DNA of 5,470 bases from Planctomycetota bacterium (GTDB taxonomy: Bacteria; Planctomycetota; Phycisphaerae; UBA1845; CAIVHJ01). The stretch's first letter is position 1; each line of letters starts with the position of its first letter. Where the stretch lies: assembly GCA_022565195.1 (NCBI GenBank), contig JADFJZ010000143.1, forward strand, positions 1 to 5,470, written 5' to 3'. The notes beneath the pieces are model-generated. The model had not been told where the DNA came from. It worked only from the letters and a program-made list of their open reading frames with translations, and searched no databases. Below are positions 1 through 4,270 of the stretch, in pieces. The position numbers and the translations under genes were made by a program.

Positions 1-2
1 TC

Positions 3-1460
3 AGCTCGCTCGAATGTCTGCCCTTCGGCGCTTGCTGTGCAAGTGACGGTTCGTGCGATGATCTCCAGTCACCTGCCGATTGTGCCGGGGCGGGGGGCAT
101 CTACCAGGGTGACACGACCGACTGCACGTCCGCGAACTGTGTACCGTTCGGCGCCTGCTGTGCGAGCGACGGCAGTTGCGCCGATTTTCAGACGCAGCCT
201 GACTGCGCTGAATCCGCAGGTCTGTACCAGGGCGATGCGACGGATTGCGAATCCGCCGGTTGCGCGCCGTTTGGAGCGTGCTGCCTGCCCGATGAGAGCT
301 GCCTGGATCAGATTACTCTCAGCCTCTGCGATACCGCCAGCGGCAGTTATCAGGGCGACGGCAGCACGTGCCCGGAGGTGGACTGCACGATTCCGACCGG
401 CGGCTGCTGCATGAGTGACTTCTCGTGCAACGAGAATGTGACCGAGGACGATTGCGGGGCAGCCGGGGGCACTTACCTCGGCGACGGCAGCGATTGTACG
501 AATTGCAGTGAGGAACCAGCCGCCTGCTGTGACCTCATGACCGGTGAGTGTGTCGGCGATCTTGGGCCCAGCGAGTGTGTGGCGCAGGGTTACGAGCCCC
601 AGAAAACAGGCACCACCTGTGCGTCCACCGAGTGCCCGATTGTGCAGGGTGCCTGTTGCCTGACCGACGGGAATTGCGCCGACGAGTTGTCAATCCCGGC
701 ATGTGAGGCTGCTGGAGGGATCTTTCAAGGTAAAGGCGTGGCCTGCGTTGACGTCGATTGCGCGCCACCGACGGGAGCGTGCTGCCTGGAGAACGGTGAT
801 TGCCTGGAGAATCGCACCGACGCCGAATGCAGCGCCGAGGGCGGCACGTTTGCGGGGGCCGGCGTCGACTGCCTCACTGCCGATTGCCTGCCGACGGGCT
901 CCTGCTGTTTGAATGACTCCGTTTGCGTGCCCGACGTCACCGCCGACGCGTGTGCGTTGGCCGATGGCGTGTACCTCGGTGACGGCAGCGACTGCACATT
1001 CTGCAGCACCTCCCCGCAGGCGTGTTGTACGCCGAATACCGGGGATTGTGCGGATCAACTGCCTGCGCAGTGCTTCGATCAAGGCTTGGAACCTCAGGGG
1101 CCGGACACGACCTGCGACAACACCGACTGCAGCGTCACGGGTGCCTGCTGCCTTGCCGGTGACAAATGTCTCGAAGTCGATACCGAAACGTGTGTCGTTC
1201 TTGAAGGCGCCTATGGCAGCGACGGCAGCACTTGTGATCCGCTTCCGTGTCCGATCGTAGCGTGCCCGGAAGATCTTGACGGCGACGGTACGGTCGGGGC
1301 GTTCGACTTGGCGCTGGTGTTGGGCTTCTGGGGCCCCTGCGAGCAGCCGTGCGTGCCCGGCCCGCCGGCGACGACCTGCCAGACCGACCTCGACGGCGAC
1401 TGCGACACCGGACCGTTTGACTTGGCCTTGATCCTGGGCTTCTGGGGCCCGTGCGAATAA
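3..1460 (+). CDS. Cys-rich repeat protein with C-terminal dockerin-like tail (5' partial)
   Basis: The frame is open from the window edge to TAA at 1458-1460, giving 485 visible residues; the start and any signal peptide lie upstream. The visible part holds ten tandem units of 40-43 residues, each with six cysteines: CC-x5-C-x7/8-C-x~13-C-x2/4-C. The typical unit opens GACC and carries GGxYxGDGxxC. Their CC pairs start at 33, 156, 279, 405, 525, 654, 780, 903, 1023 and 1146, and the window opens on the tail of another unit. Two EF-hand/dockerin-like segments follow, each ending LGFWGPC. The protein is rich in Asp, Glu and Cys and poor in Lys, as expected for an exported, disulfide-stabilised, Ca-binding protein. 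Similar Cys-repeat and WGPC-tail proteins are, from memory, common in planctomycetes. Its function is unknown; adhesion, matrix or surface anchoring are guesses. The 37-414 frame is a shadow. Confidence 0.85.
   Translation, partial: SSLECLPFGACCASDGSCDDLQSPADCAGAGGIYQGDTTDCTSANCVPFGACCASDGSCADFQTQPDCAESAGLYQGDATDCESAGCAPFGACCLPDESCLDQITLSLCDTASGSYQGDGSTCPEVDCTIPTGGCCMSDFSCNENVTEDDCGAAGGTYLGDGSDCTNCSEEPAACCDLMTGECVGDLGPSECVAQGYEPQKTGTTCASTECPIVQGACCLTDGNCADELSIPACEAAGGIFQGKGVACVDVDCAPPTGACCLENGDCLENRTDAECSAEGGTFAGAGVDCLTADCLPTGSCCLNDSVCVPDVTADACALADGVYLGDGSDCTFCSTSPQACCTPNTGDCADQLPAQCFDQGLEPQGPDTTCDNTDCSVTGACCLAGDKCLEVDTETCVVLEGAYGSDGSTCDPLPCPIVACPEDLDGDGTVGAFDLALVLGFWGPCEQPCVPGPPATTCQTDLDGDCDTGPFDLALILGFWGPCE
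21..1250 (+). repeat. Ten-unit coding repeat array (six-Cys module)
   Basis: Ten units of 120-129 nt follow head to tail inside the Cys-rich gene. Units 1 and 2 share the peptide PFGACCASDGSC exactly, yet their 36 nt differ at eight positions, all synonymous, so the repeats are old and conserved at protein level. Units 5 and 9 are a divergent type lacking GGxYxG and carrying GxEPQ. Units 4 and 8 share YLGDGSDC followed by a CxxC ending. Three disulfides per unit are inferred from the even Cys count. Confidence 0.85.
1272..1457 (+). other. Tandem dockerin-like EF-hand tail
   Basis: Two similar segments form the C-terminus. The first Ca-binding loop (1272-1307) reads DLDGDGTVGAFD, with Asp at loop positions 1, 3, 5 and 12. 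The second (1386-1421) reads DLDGDCDTGPFD, where the usual Gly at position 6 is Cys and the position-8 hydrophobic is Thr, so its binding may be weaker. Each loop leads into a helix DLALxLGFWGPC, and a Pro/Cys-rich linker separates them. The arrangement resembles dockerin type I duplicated F-hands. In planctomycetes, which generally lack classical cellulosomes, such tails probably serve surface association or another interaction (inference). Confidence 0.7.
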
Positions 1461-1512
1461 GAGGACTGAGGACTGAGGACTGAGTGCTGAGAGCTGAGAG
1501 CTGAGTGCTGAG
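1461..1512 (+). repeat. Heptanucleotide tandem tract A (NNCTGAG x7)
   Basis: The tract begins directly after the TAA of the upstream gene. After GAG come seven perfect-register heptads: GACTGAG three times, then TGCTGAG, AGCTGAG, AGCTGAG and TGCTGAG. Its reverse complement matches the tract inside recO (2373-2424) at 47 of 52 positions with the same block order. It resembles in style the heptanucleotide STRR repeats known from filamentous cyanobacteria, but homology is not implied. Confidence 0.9.
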
Positions 1513-1530
1513 GAACGCTCGCCTTCCGGC

Positions 1531-1559
1531 TATTTAGCCCCGGGCATGCCCGGGGTTCT
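1531..1559 (+). repeat. GC palindrome element, copy A
   Basis: A perfect 18-nt palindrome, CCCCGGGCATGCCCGGGG, lies at 1538-1555 and is flanked by TATTTAG and TTCT. Copy B inside recO is the inverted form, with one mismatch in the centre. Copy C at the recO stop shares 25 identical nt (1532-1556 with 2521-2545). Only 18 nt of spacer separate it from heptad tract A, so the two look like one composite element. No T-run follows, so it is not an obvious intrinsic terminator. Confidence 0.9.
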
Positions 1560-1584
1560 CCGAACCGCTCAGCGCCGAGCGCGG

Positions 1585-1590
1585 TATACT
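1585..1590 (+). promoter_or_regulatory. Possible -10 box of recO
   Basis: TATACT matches the -10 consensus TATAAT at five of six positions and ends 6 nt before the recO ATG. No convincing -35 hexamer sits 16-19 nt upstream and no Shine-Dalgarno precedes the ATG. If the box is used, transcription would start at or next to the start codon, giving a leaderless mRNA. Confidence 0.35.
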
Positions 1591-1596
1591 CTCTCC

Positions 1597-2526
1597 ATGT
1601 CTTTGATTTCCGATCAGGCAATCGTGTTGCGTCGGCTCGACTATTCCGAGACGTCGCAGATTCTGGCGTTGTTCACTCGTGAGCATGGGCAGGTGCGCGT
1701 CATTGCCAAGGGCATCAAGCGCAGCACGCGGTTGCGCTTCGCGGTGGGGATCGACCTGCTCGAACTGGGTCAGGTGGTGTGGTCGGCCCGCGTGGATCGC
1801 CCTCAGAACCTGGCCATTCTGACGGAATGGAAGCAAGTCGATGCCTTCGTCGGGTTACGTGAGCGGCTCGAACGACTGTACGCAGCCCAATACGCCGCCG
1901 AGATTACGGCGGAACTGACCATTGATCAGGATCCCCACGCTACGCTGTTTGACGATATGCAGCTCTTTCTGCAAGAGTTGTCAGTGGTCAGTTCTCCGTC
2001 GTCCGCAGAACCCCGGGCCTGCCCGGGGCTAAATATCAGGAAGCGGAGTGTTTCTTATTCCGCGACTCGACTGAGCTCGCCGAAGTCAATCCGCAATCCG
2101 AATCCCGCAATTCCCAGTCCTCAGTCCTCCCGGACGTTGGTGGATTTGTGCGAATTCCAGCGCTCTGTGTTGATCGCGACTGGGTTCATGCCGCAGGGTG
2201 ACAGTTGTGTCGGATGCAGGTCGGCGATTACGCCGGACGAGGCGGAAGGCGTGTATTTCACTTCGCACGAAGGCGGGCTGCTGTGCCGGGATTGCGAAGC
2301 AAGCTACGTCGAGAAGCGGCTGGTGAGCCCGGGCGCGATTCGTGTGCTGTCAGGCGGCCCTGTCGATCAGCACTCGGCACTCAGCACTCAGCATTCAGCA
2401 CTCAGTCCTCAGTCCCCAGTCCTCGATCCGTTGGCGGGCGAGGTGTTTGCTTTGCTGAACTACCACATTTCGCACCTTATGCACAAAGAGCCCCGTCTCG
2501 CCAAGTTCGTGCGCGCAGCCATTTAG
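1597..2526 (+). CDS. recO: DNA repair protein RecO with two in-frame repeat insertions
   Basis: RecO is the recombination mediator that works with RecR to load RecA onto SSB-coated DNA in RecF-pathway gap repair. Residues 1-80 (ISDQAIVLRRLDYSETSQI..., then HGQVRVIAKGIKR) form the N-terminal OB fold. The C-terminal domain carries a Zn finger, C204-x2-C207-x22-C230-x2-C233, as in the RecO proteins that bind zinc. ATG 1597 is chosen because the conserved N-terminus begins there; the in-frame ATG at 1546 lies inside the repeat palindrome. The product is 309 aa against roughly 240-250 usually. The excess is residues 129-178 (SVVSSPSS...) and 258-276 (QHSALST...), both encoded by repeat DNA; without them 240 aa remain. 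The stop TAG lies in a third repeat copy. Both inserts flank rather than hit the Zn finger, so function is plausibly kept. Confidence 0.88.
   Translation: MSLISDQAIVLRRLDYSETSQILALFTREHGQVRVIAKGIKRSTRLRFAVGIDLLELGQVVWSARVDRPQNLAILTEWKQVDAFVGLRERLERLYAAQYAAEITAELTIDQDPHATLFDDMQLFLQELSVVSSPSSAEPRACPGLNIRKRSVSYSATRLSSPKSIRNPNPAIPSPQSSRTLVDLCEFQRSVLIATGFMPQGDSCVGCRSAITPDEAEGVYFTSHEGGLLCRDCEASYVEKRLVSPGAIRVLSGGPVDQHSALSTQHSALSPQSPVLDPLAGEVFALLNYHISHLMHKEPRLAKFVRAAI
1981..2008 (+). repeat. Degenerate heptads upstream of palindrome B
   Basis: Four units in register read TCAGTGG, TCAGTTC, TCCGTCG and TCCGCAG. They keep the TCNGNNN skeleton of the heptad family but are more diverged than tracts A and C. 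They encode SVVSSPSSA in RecO. Confidence 0.55.
2007..2035 (-). repeat. GC palindrome element, copy B (inverted, inside recO)
   Basis: AGAA, then CCCCGGGCCTGCCCGGGG, then CTAAATA is the reverse complement of copy A over 29 nt, with one centre mismatch (CATG to CAGG on the copy A strand). It is read as EPRACPGLN in RecO. The frame used avoids the TAA present in another frame of this orientation. Confidence 0.9.
2087..2129 (+). repeat. Heptanucleotide tract B inside recO
   Basis: Six units in register read CAATCCG, CAATCCG, AATCCCG, CAATTCC, CAGTCCT and CAGTCCT. The last two belong to the CTCAGTC subtype and end in the same CAGTCCTC as tracts A and C. The tract encodes the SIRNPNPAIPSPQSS part of the first RecO insertion. 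Confidence 0.8.
2368..2424 (+). repeat. Heptanucleotide tract C inside recO
   Basis: Eight CAGNNNT-type heptads (CAGCACT, CGGCACT, CAGCACT, CAGCATT, CAGCACT, CAGTCCT, CAGTCCC, CAGTCCT) encode RecO residues 258-276, which include QHSALST and QHSALSP. Three heptads equal seven codons, which produces the heptapeptide period. The tract is the inverted counterpart of intergenic tract A, and the element is not linked to a palindrome here; the nearest one lies 96 nt downstream in the other orientation. Confidence 0.9.
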
Positions 2527-2545
2527 CCCCGGGCATGCCCGGGGT
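2521..2545 (+). repeat. GC palindrome element, copy C, carrying the recO stop codon
   Basis: The 25 nt are identical to 1532-1556 and in the same orientation. The recO stop TAG (2524-2526) is part of the repeat's ATTTAG flank, and the final Ile codon ATT also belongs to it. The perfect palindrome follows at 2527-2544. A 9-bp stem could form in RNA or as a cruciform, but there is no T-run, so a terminator role is uncertain. Confidence 0.9.
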
Positions 2546-2554
2546 CCTGCTGCA

Positions 2555-2583
2555 TTGCCAAATCGGCGCCGGGCGTCTAGAAT
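2555..2583 (+). promoter_or_regulatory. Sigma70-like promoter of the bamD-like/lptE-like pair
   Basis: TTGCCA (2555-2560, five of six matches to TTGACA), a 17-nt spacer and TAGAAT (2578-2583, five of six) make a good housekeeping promoter. Transcription would start near 2590, leaving a leader of about 58 nt before the TTG start. It begins 10 nt after palindrome copy C and rules out any gene start at the TTG at 2555, which is the -35 box. Confidence 0.65.
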
Positions 2584-2634
2584 CTGCACGTTCCGAGACG
2601 CACCCCTGTGCAGTCTCCAACCAATCAATGGGCG

Positions 2635-2638
2635 AGGA
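2635..2638 (+). promoter_or_regulatory. RBS supporting the TTG start
   Basis: AGGA within GGCGAGGACG sits 9 nt before TTG 2648. Nothing comparable precedes ATG 2678, whose upstream bases are pyrimidine-rich. This decides the start of the BamD-like gene. Confidence 0.5.
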
Positions 2639-2647
2639 CGCAGTACG

Positions 2648-3706
2648 TTGGCACTCCGAATTCCACTTTCGCTCTCGATGATAATCCTGACTGCCGCATT
2701 GTTGCCGGCAGCGGTCTGGGCCGATGATCCACCTCGTGATCGCGCCGAGCAACTGGAGTTCGATCCTCAGACGGGTCAGTGGATCGAGATCGAGCCGCCG
2801 GAGCCCGGCACGCCCGAGGGCGATCTGGCTATTGCCCGGCGACATTTGGCAGACGGCCACACGGGCCGCGCCCGCAAGGCGTTCAAGAAGTGGCTCAAGA
2901 ATCATGGCCAAGCGCACGCCTTGGCGCGGGAAGCGCGGCTGGGCCTCGCGGCCGTCGAATTGGGCGATCGGAACTACTACAAGGCTTACGGTATCCTGGA
3001 TCCTCTTGCCGCCGAGTTCGGTACCGATGATGTCACGCTGCAAGCAGTGGAAATGGAGTTCGTCGTCGCCGAAGTATTCCTGTCTGGCACCAAGCGGAAG
3101 TGGCTGGGGATGAGAATCCGAGGCAGCGAGGACTTGGGCATCAAGATCCTCGACGACATTACCTTCAATTACCCCGACACCGGTCTGGCGGAAAAAGCGC
3201 TCAAGACCAAAGCCGACCATTACTTTCAACGCGGAGATTTCGATCTCGCCGAGGACGAATACGCGAGCCTGATCACGTCGTTCCCGAGGAGCCAGTGGCT
3301 TCTGGCGGCCAGCCTGCGTCGCGCCCAAGCCACCCTGGCCCAGTTCCCCGGAACGGATTTCGACGACGCTGCACTGATTGAGGCGGAGGAAAGGTTCCTG
3401 CGCTTTCGCACCGCGTTTCCCCAAGCGGCCCAGCCGCACGACGTGGACTTGATTCTGGAGGATATTCGCAACCGGCGGGCGCAGAAGGAATTTGAAATCG
3501 GGCAGTACTACGCGAAAGTTGGCCAGGACCGGGCGAGCGCGTTCTACTATCGTTCGGTAATCGACAATTGGCCCGGCACGGTGGCCGCCACGCAAGCGAC
3601 AGCGGTTCTCGCGCAGATGGGCCTGTTTCGTGAAGCGTCCACCGAACCGGCGACCCGAACTCTGGAACCCCTGCCGGACGGTTCTTTGACGGGAGTACCG
3701 CAGTGA
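2648..3706 (+). CDS. bamD: BamD-like TPR outer-membrane assembly factor
   Basis: BamD is the TPR lipoprotein of the Bam complex, which inserts beta-barrel proteins into the outer membrane. This 352-aa protein has a signal peptide (residues 1-25, MALRIPLSLS... to AVWA|DD) and TPR-like helical pairs near 58-90, 95-125, 179-216 (ADHYFQRGDFDLAEDEYASL) and 282-311 (FEIGQYYAKVGQDRASAFYY, then IDNWPGT), the last typical of the BamD family. TTG 2648 is preferred: AGGA lies 9 nt upstream, the promoter TSS is near 2590, and it supplies an n-region Arg; ATG 2678 would give a short signal without one. Oddly, no lipobox Cys is present, and it is longer than E. coli BamD (about 245 aa). It overlaps the lptE-like gene by 4 nt. 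A generic periplasmic TPR protein is the alternative. Confidence 0.7.
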   Translation: MALRIPLSLSMIILTAALLPAAVWADDPPRDRAEQLEFDPQTGQWIEIEPPEPGTPEGDLAIARRHLADGHTGRARKAFKKWLKNHGQAHALAREARLGLAAVELGDRNYYKAYGILDPLAAEFGTDDVTLQAVEMEFVVAEVFLSGTKRKWLGMRIRGSEDLGIKILDDITFNYPDTGLAEKALKTKADHYFQRGDFDLAEDEYASLITSFPRSQWLLAASLRRAQATLAQFPGTDFDDAALIEAEERFLRFRTAFPQAAQPHDVDLILEDIRNRRAQKEFEIGQYYAKVGQDRASAFYYRSVIDNWPGTVAATQATAVLAQMGLFREASTEPATRTLEPLPDGSLTGVPQ

Positions 3707-4203
3707 CGAATCAGCATCGCGGTCTACTGTTTTCCGGATTTGCTGTGCTGTGCGCCAGCGGCTGCGGCTACACTACCGAGCGGCCTTTCCCCACACATGT
3801 CCGGTCGGTCTTCGTGGAGATGTTCCACACGCGCGATTTCCGCAAAGACCTGGAATTCAAGCTCACCGAAGCATTGGCCAAACGCGTCGAAATGGACACG
3901 GATTACCGTCTCGCACCGCGAAAGGACGCCGACACCGTCCTGAGCGGCGAGATCATCGAAATCCGGCAGAACCGGCTGGGCGATGATTTTCGGACCGCCC
4001 TGCCTCGCGAAATGGGGGTCACGTTCGTGCTGAGCTTCCGCTGGAAAGACCAGCGCTCGGGAAAGATCCTCGCTGAGCGCCAGCGATCCGCATACACAAC
4101 GACCTATATTTCGCCGGTGGGGGAATCCTTCTTCGACGGAGCGGTTCGTGGACTCGACGGCGTGGCGGAGCAAGTGGTCGAGGCCTTGGAAACGGCGTGG
4201 TAG
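3703..4203 (+). CDS. lptE: LPS-assembly lipoprotein LptE-like
   Basis: LptE is the outer-membrane lipoprotein that plugs the LptD barrel and helps place LPS on the cell surface. The 166-aa product begins at GTG 3703, inside GTGA shared with the previous stop, with GGGAG 7 nt upstream, so translation is probably coupled. Residues 1-20 are a lipoprotein signal ending in lipobox ASG-C21, followed by the family-typical GCGY start of the mature protein. The motifs VRSVFVEMF, LEFKLTEALAKRVE and DADTVLSGEIIEI fit the LptE (RlpB) pattern of a strand, a helix and the ADxxLxG strand. The length is slightly below E. coli LptE (193 aa). Planctomycetes have an outer membrane and Lpt genes, so the role is plausible; the family is low in sequence conservation, so the call rests on pattern. 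Confidence 0.8.
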   Translation: MTNQHRGLLFSGFAVLCASGCGYTTERPFPTHVRSVFVEMFHTRDFRKDLEFKLTEALAKRVEMDTDYRLAPRKDADTVLSGEIIEIRQNRLGDDFRTALPREMGVTFVLSFRWKDQRSGKILAERQRSAYTTTYISPVGESFFDGAVRGLDGVAEQVVEALETAW

Positions 4204-4215
4204 TTGGTCTATAAT
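4186..4215 (+). promoter_or_regulatory. Sigma70-like promoter of ftsH
   Basis: TTGGAA (4186-4191), an 18-nt spacer and a perfect TATAAT (4210-4215) lie across the end of the lptE-like gene. The predicted start of transcription is near 4222, about 49 nt before ATG 4271. A 6-bp inverted repeat, CCTGCC (4229-4234) and GGCAGG (4246-4251), falls in the leader just before GAGG (4260-4263), the likely ribosome binding site; any regulatory role of that hairpin is speculative. Confidence 0.6.
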
Positions 4216-4270
4216 CTATCACTTCTTTCCTGCCGATAGGGTGAGGGCAGGCGGTTCTCGAGGCTCCTGA

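Larger units (their letters stand above)
1981..2130 (+). mobile_element. Composite repeat inserted in frame in recO
   Basis: This 150-nt stretch encodes RecO residues 129-178, which do not look like RecO. It contains degenerate heptads (1981-2008), palindrome copy B (2011-2028), a spacer beginning CAGGAAGCGGAGTG, more heptads (2087-2128) and the terminal CAGTCCTC also seen at the ends of tracts A and C. The spacer next to the palindrome matches 19 of 25 positions of the corresponding spacer in the intergenic copy, in inverted orientation. The length is a multiple of three and no stop is introduced. It carries no transposase, so it would be a non-autonomous repeat; exact boundaries are inferred. 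Confidence 0.65.

Noticed and set aside
37..414. + strand frame 1 open frame at the window start
   Set aside because: It is an Arg/Ala/Pro-rich shadow; the Cys-repeat frame is open from the window edge through the same bases with regular periodicity.
1461..1512. CRISPR array or tRNA-like repeat in the intergenic tract
   Set aside because: Units are contiguous 7-mers without spacers; this is a simple tandem heptad tract.
1546..1596. Earlier recO start at ATG 1546
   Set aside because: It lies in the centre of palindrome copy A and adds 17 residues of repeat-derived sequence with no RecO similarity.
1981..2130. Intein or group I/II intron in recO
   Set aside because: At 150 nt it is too short, is open in frame, and lacks intein or intron motifs; it consists of repeat modules found elsewhere in the window.
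2527..2544. Intrinsic terminator after recO
   Set aside because: The palindrome gives a GC stem but no U-run follows, and identical copies lie upstream of and inside recO, so a terminator-specific role is not supported.
2555..2647. Earlier start of the bamD-like gene at TTG 2555
   Set aside because: This TTG is the -35 box of the predicted promoter, and the added residues are basic, without signal-peptide character.
2477..3595. Minus-strand open frame (372 codons) across the bamD-like gene
   Set aside because: It is antisense to a signal-peptide and TPR-bearing frame with promoter and RBS, and shows no family features.
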